A stretch of DNA of 64,000 nt from Alloprevotella rava (lineage in GTDB: Bacteria > Bacteroidota > Bacteroidia > Bacteroidales > Bacteroidaceae). Each line of letters begins with the position of its first letter. The first letter of the stretch is position 1. Under the pieces are notes generated by a model. That model was not told the origin of the DNA, did no database searches, and worked only from the letters and a program-made list of their open reading frames with translations. Below are positions 54,950 through 63,360 of the stretch, piece by piece. Where the stretch lies: positions 62,001 to 126,000 of the forward strand of contig NZ_JACICA010000007.1 in the NCBI RefSeq assembly GCF_014195585.1, given 5' to 3'. Made by a program: the position numbers and the translations under genes.

Positions 54950-57309
54950 ATGAAATAAATAAATTCTATCAGGCATTATTGTCGGATATTGTTTCGTTGC
55001 AGGCAGGTAGCGAAGAAGGCGATACACAAGAACAGACATTTACACGCCTTGCCGTTGAAATGCTTGCAGAGGCAGGCGAAACCGAAAATGCCGCCATTGC
55101 CTATGATGAAAAAGCACTAGGCACACGCAATCAGCATAAAATAAATGCCTACGCAATATCGGACAATTACGAAACAGTCGATTTATTTATCTCTATTTTT
55201 GACAATTCCGAGGCAATAAAAAGCATTTCAAAAGCCGATATAGAGACAGCCACAAAGCGAATCACAAACTTTTTCCGTAAAGCCATCTACAACGACTATG
55301 CAAATGAAGTTGCTGAATCGTCGCCAATTTTTGAATTTGCCAATACATTAGCTAATTTTCAAGAGCTAAAAGACAATCTTGTTCGGGTAAATGTTATAAT
55401 CCTTACTAACGGTGAATACAAAGGCGATTTTCCGCAGAGTGCAACTATTTGCGGATACAATATGTTTTACAGGGTAACTGATACAAATTATCTGTATAAA
55501 ATTTCAGAACAGTCTCGTGTGCCAATCGAACTTGATTTTGAGGATTTTGAAGGTGAAAAATTTGAAATTCCCTGTTTATCTGCTCCAACTGATAACCCCG
55601 ATTATAAATCGTACATTGCAATCATCCCTGGTACTTGTTTGGCAAAACTTTATGAAAAATATGGGGCACGGTTGTTAGAACAAAACGTACGCTCATTTCT
55701 GCAATTCACAGGTAAAATAAACAAGGGCATACGTGATACTATTAAAACAGAACCACATATGTTCCTCGCATTCAACAATGGTATTGCCGCTACTGCCGAC
55801 CATCTGGAACTTGACAAAACCAATCGTTATATACGAAAAATCAGTAATCTACAAATTGTAAACGGAGGACAGACAACCGCCTCAATATACAACACCGCAA
55901 AGAAAGATAAAGCGGATATTTCAAACATTTTTGTACAGGTAAAATTTTCAATTATTGAAAAACCTGACCAATACAGTGAAATTGTGTCTCGCATTTCTCG
56001 TTATACCAACACTCAAAACAAAGTTAATGATGCTGACTTTTCGGCGAATAATCCCGCTTTGGTTGCTTTTGAAAAACTATCTCGTCACATATTGTCGCCA
56101 ATAACAAGTGATAGCAATATGCAGACATGCTGGTTTTTCGAACGTGCACGTGGACAGTACAAAACTTTGCGAAGCAGAGAAGGGTTTACCAAATCACGCC
56201 AAAAAGCATTCGACCTGAAATACCCAAAAAATCAAATGTTCTCCAAGGTAGAACTTGCAAAATATATAAATGCATACCAAGAAATATACGATGGCAGGAA
56301 ATTAGTAATTAGTCCAAATATTGTAGTGCGAGGAAACGAAAAAAACTATGCAAGGTTTATCAATAACAATATTCCAGATAATATTAAGAAAATCAATAAT
56401 GTGTATTTTGAAGATGCAATTGCAAAATGCATTTTGTTTAAAACTGCAGAAAAACGTTATGGAACAAAGCTAAACGATTACAACATTGGTGAATTGCGAC
56501 AAGTAGTCGTACCTTATACGTTGTCGTTATTAAATATTTTAACAAACGATAAATTAGACTTGTTTAAAATATGGAAAAATCAGAAAATATCGCAAGCATT
56601 GTCCGATTGTATTTATGATTTGATGAAACAAGTAAATCAGTTCATTTTGGATAATTCTCCCGTAACACACTACATTGAATGGGCTAAAAAAGAGGAGTGT
56701 TGGGAACAAGTCAAAAATTATTCCTGGACTTTCAATACCAATGATATAAAAACCGAACTGATAGACGAAACCAATCCACCAAAACGAAATACAGTAGCTG
56801 ATAATGAAAATAAAGAGAAGACAGCTCAACACGAAGAGGGTATTATTCGCTCAATTCCATTTGCCTTGTGGAAAAAGATTGAAAAGTGGGGACGTGATTC
56901 TGGTTTTTTGTCGATTAATCAACAGACAGCAGCAAACGACGCGGCATACAAAGTCAAGAATAACAGAAATTTTAATGATTCTGACCGGAGTAGAGCAATG
57001 GCAGTTTTTGAGAAAGTTTGCCAGCACAATATAGAGTTATTAGAAGAAGCTGATAGATTAGCAGTACAAGAAGAATCAATTACAGAGACTATCCATGGTA
57101 AAAACGATAATACAGCTTCAACCGAAATTACTTTGGAATTAATTCGAAAAATGGTTGATTGGGACAGACGTAAGCGTATTTTGGAAGATTGGAAGTGGAA
57201 AGTGATGAATGATGTTTTACAAGGACGAAAAACATTGGATGACCGTAAAAGATATACGTTCTACCTGAATTTAGAAAAATTAAAAAAACACGGGTTTACA
57301 GAAAATTGA
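54946..57309 (+). CDS. AIPR (abortive infection phage resistance) family protein
   Basis: 787 residues. The AIPR signature is clear: FLAFNNGIAATADHLEL, NLQIVNGGQTTASIYN (about 303-318), VSRISRYTNTQNKVNDADF and then FFERARGQYK. AIPR proteins are named for phage-abortive phenotypes in lactococci and often accompany Z1 and DUF4420 genes. Catalytic activity is not established from sequence. The C-terminal 200 residues are hydrophilic and charged. The start overlaps the preceding stop by 4 bases. Confidence 0.88.
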   Translation: MNEINKFYQALLSDIVSLQAGSEEGDTQEQTFTRLAVEMLAEAGETENAAIAYDEKALGTRNQHKINAYAISDNYETVDLFISIFDNSEAIKSISKADIETATKRITNFFRKAIYNDYANEVAESSPIFEFANTLANFQELKDNLVRVNVIILTNGEYKGDFPQSATICGYNMFYRVTDTNYLYKISEQSRVPIELDFEDFEGEKFEIPCLSAPTDNPDYKSYIAIIPGTCLAKLYEKYGARLLEQNVRSFLQFTGKINKGIRDTIKTEPHMFLAFNNGIAATADHLELDKTNRYIRKISNLQIVNGGQTTASIYNTAKKDKADISNIFVQVKFSIIEKPDQYSEIVSRISRYTNTQNKVNDADFSANNPALVAFEKLSRHILSPITSDSNMQTCWFFERARGQYKTLRSREGFTKSRQKAFDLKYPKNQMFSKVELAKYINAYQEIYDGRKLVISPNIVVRGNEKNYARFINNNIPDNIKKINNVYFEDAIAKCILFKTAEKRYGTKLNDYNIGELRQVVVPYTLSLLNILTNDKLDLFKIWKNQKISQALSDCIYDLMKQVNQFILDNSPVTHYIEWAKKEECWEQVKNYSWTFNTNDIKTELIDETNPPKRNTVADNENKEKTAQHEEGIIRSIPFALWKKIEKWGRDSGFLSINQQTAANDAAYKVKNNRNFNDSDRSRAMAVFEKVCQHNIELLEEADRLAVQEESITETIHGKNDNTASTEITLELIRKMVDWDRRKRILEDWKWKVMNDVLQGRKTLDDRKRYTFYLNLEKLKKHGFTEN

Positions 57310-57315
57310 AGTGTA

Positions 57316-58013
57316 ATGAGAAGTTTTGGAATAGTAGAAGACAAAATAAAAGAAACAGACTTTTTCTTATCAAAATTAGAGGAATCAACACGCAATCAAG
57401 ATTTTTTTTAGGCGCAAGATTTTATTTAAGTGCTTTTACAAGTGCCTCGCGAAGTATAACTTTTTCATTGCAAGCTGCAATGAAGGGCATTCCTGATTTC
57501 AAAAATTGGTATGAACAACACCAAAACATATTAAAACAAAATGATTTAGCCAAGTATTTTGTAGAAGTCCGAAATCTATCTCAAAAAGTTGGATATTATC
57601 CACTAAGTAGTGGAAGAATATTTCGTGATGAAGAGAATCAAATACAAGTACAATATTTTTTTGACTATTTTTTAGACGAAAAAATTGATGGTCTAATTCC
57701 CAAAGATGATGTTATTACTGCTTGTAAAAAATATTTTGTTTTATTACTAGAGCTTATTAGTGATTGCTTTAAAACCTTTGGCTACATCATTGATCCTGTA
57801 GAATATTTTGTATATAGCATCACAGCAGGCGGGAAATCATTGGATGATATTGAAGAAGAATTAGGTTTCCCTAGAAAATGGACTGATATCGAAGGAATAC
57901 CCTATGAAGAAAGAGTAAAAATGCTACGTCATCATTTTGAAAAAGATGTAACTATAGATTATGTTTTTGAAAAGTACTTGGGAACTAATAGATTTGGCGA
58001 TAAGATTATTTGA
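57316..58013 (+). pseudogene. Last gene of the defence operon, out of frame at a T8 tract (HEPN-like?)
   Basis: The natural start is ATG 57316, 6 bases after AIPR: MRSFGIVEDKIKETDFFLSK, then LEESTRNQDFF before TAG at 57409-57411. The continuation FLGARFYLSAFTSASRSITF and onward lies in another frame up to 58013. The two join perfectly if the T8 run at 57402-57409 had nine T. The restored product is about 230 residues, helical, and resembles HEPN-like proteins (AFTSASRSITFSLQAAMKG; FVEVRNLSQKVG), but with no RxxxxH motif. It may be switched by slippage (see findings). An alternative TTG start at 57306 would read the second frame but loses the natural N-terminus. Confidence 0.6.
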
Positions 58014-58058
58014 ATTAGTCTTTTAAATCCTTATATTCAACAAGTTTTTCAGCAATAA

Positions 58059-58535
58059 TTAGATTTTGTTTGCGCGTTCTTGATAAAACTTCATAGAAAT
58101 TTTCTTCGTCATGTTTACGAGTATTTCCGCCTCAACTCTATCAATTAATGGCGTAAGGTTCTGTTTGTGAGTATGTCTTATTTCACACTCCCAAACCGTT
58201 AATACATTCCAACCCAAAGCCGTAAGTTTTTCGGCATTAACCTTGTCCCTTTCAGCATTTGAGGTGATTTTATCAATCCAGAATCTTGTATTTGTTTTCG
58301 GAATGTAGGCATATTTACAATCCTCGTGTCCATGCCAAAAACAGCCATGTATAAAGATTACCGTTTTATATTTTGGTAAAACAATATCAGGCTTCCCTGG
58401 TAGTTTTTTATCGTTTACACGATACCGAAATCCTCTTGCAAAAAGAGCCTTGCGCAATGCCAATTCCGGTTTTGTATTCTTTGACCGAATTCTTGACATG
58501 CATTCTGACCTCTTTTCCTTATTCCAAATATCCAT
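58059..58535 (-). CDS. vsr: Very short patch repair endonuclease
   Basis: 158 residues from MDIWNKEKRSECMSRI. Vsr motifs: SKNTKPELALRKALFARGFR, GKPDIVLPKYKTVIF (catalytic Asp) and HGCFWHGHEDC (His residues). Vsr nicks T:G mismatches that arise when 5-methylcytosine deaminates, so it is the natural partner of the C5 methyltransferase at 47903. It is encoded convergently at the far end of the operon. The start is 58535 and not the in-frame ATG at 58556, because the promoter element at 58553-58560 would place the latter before the transcript. Confidence 0.92.
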   Translation of the reverse strand: MDIWNKEKRSECMSRIRSKNTKPELALRKALFARGFRYRVNDKKLPGKPDIVLPKYKTVIFIHGCFWHGHEDCKYAYIPKTNTRFWIDKITSNAERDKVNAEKLTALGWNVLTVWECEIRHTHKQNLTPLIDRVEAEILVNMTKKISMKFYQERANKI

Positions 58536-58552
58536 TAGGGAGTATCTTTCCT

Positions 58553-58560
58553 GCAAAGAT
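58553..58560 (-). promoter_or_regulatory. -7 element of the vsr promoter
   Basis: Minus-strand TATCTTTG(C), 18 bases from the vsr ATG. It decides the start codon and suggests a nearly leaderless message. Confidence 0.5.
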
Positions 58561-58628
58561 ATGTTTATAATTTATTTCCCGGAAAGAAACCTATAAAATT
58601 ATCCAACACATAGTTTTTATAATGTATT

Positions 58629-58916
58629 TTAGGGCTTATAGTTTTCTTTCAAAAGCTTCTCCAAGTTGGAAAGTTTGTAGAGGATCTTTCCTGCAATTTG
58701 GGTGTAGGGGATAATGCCCTTGTCCCGATAATCCTGCAAGGTACGAGGGCTGATGAAAAGGCGTTCGCAGACCTCTCGCCCTGTGAGATAGATCTCTCCT
58801 CCGAATAGAGGACGATGCGTTTGGGCAATCTCCCGAATACGTTTGCTTACTTCTTGGATGCCTGAGATGAGTTGTTTCATTTCGGGCGTTTCTTTGTTTA
58901 CGATTTCGTGTTCCAT
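58629..58916 (-). CDS. HTH protein, excisionase-like (1)
   Basis: 95 residues. After a charged N-terminal helix, a MerR/HTH_17-like domain: IYLTGREVCERLFISPRTLQ, then DYRDKGIIPYTQIAGKILYKLSN. Such pairs near integrases act as excision or regulatory factors in Bacteroides mobile elements. The ATG lies 2 bases after the TGA of the upstream HTH gene (a GTG at 58922 is also possible). Confidence 0.8.
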   Translation of the reverse strand: MEHEIVNKETPEMKQLISGIQEVSKRIREIAQTHRPLFGGEIYLTGREVCERLFISPRTLQDYRDKGIIPYTQIAGKILYKLSNLEKLLKENYKP

Positions 58917-58918
58917 AG

Positions 58919-59197
58919 TCACTGTATTTTTCGGTTCGACTTTTCGAAGAGTGCTTCCACATCCTCACGTTTGTAATAACATTTGTGCCCGATTTGGATA
59001 AAGGGCAGCACGGAAGTATCCCGATAATGCTGGAGTGTCCGTTTGCTGATGTTCAGTATTCGGCACACGTCCCCATTGTGCAACAGGTCGGGAACTTCGG
59101 GCTTTGTTTCGAAGTGTTCTCTCATACAAAGAACCAATTCTTCGATGCTCTTTTTCAGTTCCTCCCAAGCGGAGGTGTCGATAGCGGTAAATCTCAT
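58919..59197 (-). CDS. HTH protein, excisionase-like (2)
   Basis: 92 residues with the same fold as its partner: LHNGDVCRILNISKRTLQHY, then RDTSVLPFIQIGHKCYYKRED. A -7 element TACATTTG lies at about 59236-59243. The two genes form a tight pair and probably control excision or transfer of the element. Confidence 0.8.
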   Translation of the reverse strand: MRFTAIDTSAWEELKKSIEELVLCMREHFETKPEVPDLLHNGDVCRILNISKRTLQHYRDTSVLPFIQIGHKCYYKREDVEALFEKSNRKIQ

Positions 59198-59243
59198 ATC
59201 AATATCGTTTTAATTGTTGTTTTTCTCTTTTTGATGCAAATGT

Positions 59244-60017
59244 ACGCGGTCGAAATCCTTGTTTCCTGACGCGATTAAATCAAAGGAAACAGCAGGAACT
59301 CGCAGGCAAATGTATAAGTAAAGTCGGGCTGTTTCCGGAAGGAGTTCCCTGTCGTTTCTCTTCGTTCCCCCGAATTCCTTCCGTCGGAAAGACGAGATAC
59401 GTTTTCGACGCGAAAATAACGAACCTACACATGCTATTTATCCTATTCCTCCTAAGTGGATACTTCCGGCTTCGAAAGGGTTTGAAGTGGCTCAGTTAGG
59501 GGAAATCCTCCTCTCTATCTTTTTAGGAGTCTCCCTCTGTTTTCATCGAAAAGGCAAAGGCATGCATCTGCATGCAATCCGATACAGCCATTAGGGTAGT
59601 GTTTCCCGTTCTTCCATTTGTCGTTCCCTGATTTTTGAGGTGAAAATGTGTGGTATTCTTCCTCTTTCCCGAAGAAATATGCGGTGCCTTGACGCAACAA
59701 CGCCATAAAACTTGGCTTTACTTGTGTACCTCTCTAACTTGCCTCAGCCATCCGTTTTCGGATGAAAGTTCAAAATCAAGCAAACAAAGGAGGTACGAAC
59801 AATGAAAGAAAACAACTTAGCCAAGAGAACAAGAAATGCCATAGATACTTTCTTCTTTCACTGTGAAAGGAGATATACAGTGAAAGAAAAAAAGAAATAC
59901 TTTTCGCTTTTTGTCAGCCGACAAGTGTGAGGAAGTCCGTCCTCCGCAAGGAAGTTACTTTTCTCTTTCACCGTTTGAAATTCCAATTTATTCATTCAAT
60001 AATCATCGAATTGACTT
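59244..60017. other. Non-coding interval of the mobile element
   Basis: About 770 bases between the HTH pair and the primase. It contains a palindrome TTCCGTCGGAA near 59378-59388 and a short frame at 59802-59930, but no recognised domain. It could hold regulatory sites or a replication origin for the excised form, as in related elements with primases; nothing in the sequence proves this. Confidence 0.4.
59802..59930 (+). CDS. Possible 42-residue small protein
   Basis: ATG at 59802 is preceded 11-18 bases earlier by AAAGGAGGT, an unusually perfect Shine-Dalgarno for Bacteroidetes. The product MKENNLAKRTRNAIDTFFFH onward is basic and ends FSLFVSRQV. It may be a leader or regulatory peptide, or chance. 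No family recognised. Confidence 0.3.
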   Translation: MKENNLAKRTRNAIDTFFFHCERRYTVKEKKKYFSLFVSRQV

Positions 60018-60947
60018 ATGAAATCAAGATATTATGACTTACCCACCATCAAGGCGATATCGATAGTCGACTATCTGCACGCCTGCGGCATTGAGCCTGC
60101 AAAGAGTTATAACGGCTACGCCCTTTATCACGCACCCTACCGAGAAGCCCCCAACGCCAGCCTGAAAGTGGACTTTCGGCAAAACCTGTGGCACGATTAC
60201 GGAATAAGCAAAGGCGGAAGCATTATCGACCTTGTGATGCGGATGCGAGGTTGCAGTGCCTACGAAGCCATGGCACATCTTGCCGAAGGAGAAGAGACAA
60301 CTCTCACACCCTCTTCCTTTCATCGTGTAACAGCTCCCAAAATGACGAGTACAAGGCGTATCCTCTCCATCAGCAAAGAGTTGCCCCTGCATCTGCAAAG
60401 CTATCTCCGAGAAGTACGCAAGATAGACCTTGCCATTGCAAGCCCTTATCTCCGTCATATTCGCTATACCGTAAATGGACGAGAGTATTCTGCCATAGGT
60501 TTTCTCAACCGTGGAGGAGGGTATGAGCTTCGGGACGACTAGACATTCAAGGGAACAATCGCTCCAAAGGATATAAGCCTCATTCAAGGGAATACTTCTG
60601 AAACACTCTGTCTCTTCAAGGGCTTTGTGGATTTCCTTTCCCATCTTACGATAAAAGGGCAAGAAACCGCTCCCAGCCTTGTGCTGAGCTCCGTCAGCAA
60701 TCTCCCTCGAGCCGTTGCCTATATTCATGAGAATGCTATCGACTCTGTTCGGGCTTTCTTCGACAACGATGAGGCAGGGCGGCAGGCTCTCCGAAAACTT
60801 TGGGCATCCGGTATGGAGGCAAAAGATATGAGCCGTCTCTATCCCCGTCACAAAGACCTGAACGAGTATCTTGTCGCTCTCTGCCACGAGCAGAAAGAAT
60901 TAACCGCAAGAGTAAAAAACATGAACGTAAAACGTAAAATCAGATAA
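60018..60947 (+). pseudogene. Toprim-domain DNA primase of the mobile element, interrupted by TAG
   Basis: One frame of 309 codons with an in-frame TAG at 60540-60542. The N-terminal part (SRYYDLPTIKAISIVDYLHA, WHDYGISKGGSIIDLVMRMRG) is the usual zinc-ribbon-like primase start of Bacteroides mobile elements. After the stop the same frame continues with FKGTIAPKDISLIQG and a Toprim core: CLFKGFVDFL and RAFFDNDEAGRQAL (DxD-type). The stop falls in a conserved stretch (YELRxx-FKG), so it looks like a point mutation. Split function is possible but less likely. Confidence 0.75.
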
Positions 60948-60951
60948 GCTT

Positions 60952-61458
60952 ATGAAAGAAGAATTCGATTTGTCTCTCTATTTGAACCATCCCGAAGGAC
61001 CCGAAAAAACACAAGAACTCCAAAAAAATGTCAGTAAAGCAGTCTCCGCCAAGCAAGAGACAAAACAGGCTGAGCAATCAAAGCAAGTCGATACTACTCT
61101 GTATTCTCCAATATCCGAGCAAGCATTGCCTTCTGAGCCTTTGAATGAGGGGAATGAAACAATGAGAGCAGAGTATTCTGAACAAGAGGAGTTACAAGTA
61201 ATTCCAAGCATTCGGAACCGTATTATCCACAAGCAACCACAAGAGAGCTTGGAGAGCTATCGGGAAGCCTTTCTAACGCCCCATAAAATCATTGACCGGA
61301 AAGCGGTTTACCTGAGCCGTATCACATGGGAACAGTTGGAATTTACCGTTCGCCGTCTGGGTGAGCGTGGAGCAAATGTTTCAAGTTTTCTGGAGCGTAT
61401 TGCCTTGAACCATTTGGAGGAATATGCAGACGACATCGAACGCTGGCGGAAACTCTGA
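60952..61458 (+). CDS. DUF3408-like protein
   Basis: 168 residues. A long hydrophilic Gln/Glu-rich N-terminus, then a short domain ending DRKAVYLSRITWEQLEFTVRRL and SSFLERIALNHLEEYADDIE, similar to DUF3408 proteins of Bacteroidetes conjugative and mobilizable elements. The C-terminus looks like a ribbon-helix-helix. Possible role in transfer regulation. It starts 4 bases after the primase stop. Confidence 0.65.
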   Translation: MKEEFDLSLYLNHPEGPEKTQELQKNVSKAVSAKQETKQAEQSKQVDTTLYSPISEQALPSEPLNEGNETMRAEYSEQEELQVIPSIRNRIIHKQPQESLESYREAFLTPHKIIDRKAVYLSRITWEQLEFTVRRLGERGANVSSFLERIALNHLEEYADDIERWRKL

Positions 61459-61620
61459 ATGCAGAGGGAAGACAGCTTGCCCGGAACGCCGTTCATAAAG
61501 TGAAACATGGTATTCCGGGGACACAGGGAATAGCAGGATGAACAGACAACCGGACATTCCGAGCCATGAAGGATAAACAGGAGAACGAGACTTTGTGAAT
61601 CATGTATCATCGGTAAACGT

Positions 61621-61656
61621 GCAAGACGTCAGTTTGTGTCCACAAACTGCTCTTGC
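61621..61656 (+). other. Candidate oriT hairpin
   Basis: Near-perfect stem: GCAAGA/TCTTGC and CAGTTTGTG/CACAAACTG around a TC loop. Located 100 bases before mobC, in a gene-free gap of about 300 bases (61459-61759). Relaxase origins commonly have such inverted repeats at this place. The nick site is not identified. Confidence 0.5.
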
Positions 61657-61759
61657 CCCTCACCGGTTTGTTCGGGAAGGGTACCGTAATCACTTCGTTC
61701 TCATCGGTAGAGGAATACCATATATAAACCGACGTATAAACGTAGTATAATCTAATCAT

Positions 61760-62170
61760 ATGAAAAGAAAAACCGATCATTCAGACAGAGACAGGAGCAG
61801 GAACAGAACACAGATTCTTCGGGTACGTTGTTCCCTAGAGGAGAAAGCAAAGATACAAGCGAAGGCGCAGCAGACGGGTAAGAAGCTCTCCGAGTTTTGC
61901 AGGGAAGCCTTGCTTACGGGAGAGGTCATCGCCGTTCCGACATGGAGCGGAAACGAACAGGAGGCTGTCCGGGTATTGCAACGGGTTGCTCATTTTTTTA
62001 CACACATCTCCAGCCTGATTAAAAAGAAAGACCCTGCATGGCTGCCCGTAACCAAAAATCTTGCACTTATCTCGCTGGAGGCATTTAAGCGTTTCTATCA
62101 TCCGCGGCACCGGATTCCGGATGAAGTGTATAACCTCCTGAATATAGAGCGGGATGATTGCCAAGTGTAG
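61760..62170 (+). CDS. mobC: Mobilization protein MobC
   Basis: 136 residues of the MobC/relaxosome accessory type: basic N-terminus RSRNRTQILRVRCSLEEKAK, then AQQTGKKLSEFCREALLTGE (ribbon-helix-helix-like) and a helical C-terminus. It assists relaxase binding at oriT. Its end overlaps the relaxase start by 17 bases. Confidence 0.82.
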   Translation: MKRKTDHSDRDRSRNRTQILRVRCSLEEKAKIQAKAQQTGKKLSEFCREALLTGEVIAVPTWSGNEQEAVRVLQRVAHFFTHISSLIKKKDPAWLPVTKNLALISLEAFKRFYHPRHRIPDEVYNLLNIERDDCQV

Positions 62171-63146
62171 AGCCATTGCGCACGGAAAGACTGCATTGGA
62201 GTATATCTTCCGGGAGACAAAGCTGAAGGATAAACTCCTGTTCCATAATCTTTGCGGGGACACGGCCGGAGGAATACATGAAGAAATGAGCCTGATAAAC
62301 GGGTTCAACAGCCGTTGTCGGAATAAATTCCTGCGTATCGAAATCGGGATAGCTCCCAAAGATGAGCCGGTGATGAGTCGGATGAAACTCCGGAATCTGG
62401 TTTGGGAATTCATACAAGCGATGGGGTTGAAAGAACATCAGGCTGTTGCCGTTACACATAAGGATACGGATAATCTGCATATCCATATCATTGCCAACCG
62501 GATGGATATGAACGGAGCGGTCTACGATACGACATTTGTAAGCAATAGAGCAGTGCGGGTAGCTGAAGAGCTGAGTCGCAGGTACGGTCTTACCGTAGCA
62601 AAAGAACTGACGGCAGAGAAACGTTACCGCAGGCGCGGAACAAGCCGGACAAGAGAAGCCGTCAAAGAGAGACTGTGCTCAATAGCCTACGGATTACTGG
62701 AAAAACACATGCGGAACGGGATGAACGGCTATGCTTCTTTCCGGTATGAGTTGAACCGGCAAGGTGTATCGATAGAGCAGATGAAAAACAAAAACGGGCG
62801 AACCTACGGTCTGAAATTTCACTTCGAAGGGCAGATTTTCAAAGCTTCGGAGGTCGGGCGGGAATTCGGGTATCACTCGCTGCTGAAACAGTTCGGGCTT
62901 TCTTTCCTTTCACCGCATGCAGAAAAATCTGCTGTTCCGGTCTATAATCCGAAGCAGCCTACTCAATCGATAGCTGAAGAACACACTCTTGCAGAAACCA
63001 TCGTCAGTATGACAGAGGGGATCGCCTCCTTTGCCGAAGGTTTACCGGATTTTCGAGTCCACGGAGAAGATTATGCCGAAACCGCTTTTCAGCATAGGAT
63101 TCGCAACGAAGCCAAGAGGAAAAAGAAGCGGGGGCGGAGGATGTAA
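62154..63146 (+). CDS. Relaxase / mobilization nuclease
   Basis: 330 residues. The N-terminal relaxase domain has HKDTDNLHIHIIANRMD (about 101-117), the HxDxxNxHxH motif that binds metal. A catalytic Tyr candidate is Tyr17 in TALEYIFRE. The C-terminal part has a basic RRRGTSRTREAVKERL stretch and ends in KRKKKRGRRM. It nicks oriT and pilots the strand during mobilization. Typical for MobP-type elements without their own mating-pore genes. Confidence 0.9.
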   Translation: MIAKCRAIAHGKTALEYIFRETKLKDKLLFHNLCGDTAGGIHEEMSLINGFNSRCRNKFLRIEIGIAPKDEPVMSRMKLRNLVWEFIQAMGLKEHQAVAVTHKDTDNLHIHIIANRMDMNGAVYDTTFVSNRAVRVAEELSRRYGLTVAKELTAEKRYRRRGTSRTREAVKERLCSIAYGLLEKHMRNGMNGYASFRYELNRQGVSIEQMKNKNGRTYGLKFHFEGQIFKASEVGREFGYHSLLKQFGLSFLSPHAEKSAVPVYNPKQPTQSIAEEHTLAETIVSMTEGIASFAEGLPDFRVHGEDYAETAFQHRIRNEAKRKKKRGRRM

Positions 63147-63360
63147 AATGCAAAAAAACAAAAAAAGAAAATCACGACAAAATGCTCGCTTTCCCCCCGA
63201 AAAGAGTATCTTTGCAGGAGATAAAACGAGCGTTCTTTGTTTATCCAAAAACAGGCGACCAAAAGCACTTCGCTCATTTCCAAATCGTTACCCATTTGCC
63301 TGATAATTAAACACAACTAGTTGATTTTCTTTTAGATAATTCTGCGAGATATTCTCTATT
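63147..63360. other. Right end of the mobile element
   Basis: About 210 non-coding bases. A -7-like TATCTTTG at about 63208-63215 points outward to the right, and CGTTACCC at 63286 is like the arm repeats of the left end. The last bases before CAC are part of the attR-like junction. Confidence 0.45.

Noticed and set aside
57306-57401. TTG start giving an uninterrupted 235-residue product
   Set aside because: It replaces a natural N-terminus by a basic, domain-free stretch (MKCNEKFWNSRRQNK); the ATG at 57316 in the other frame gives a better protein, so the T8 frameshift is the simpler reading.
44698-60542. TAG recoded as a sense codon
   Set aside because: Two in-frame TAG codons occur in mobile genes, but TAG also ends intact genes such as the Z1 gene, so they are better explained as mutations.
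60039-60887. 282-codon minus-strand frame opposite the primase
   Set aside because: It runs through the primase region without a stop, but it has no recognisable motif, while the plus strand shows primase and Toprim motifs.
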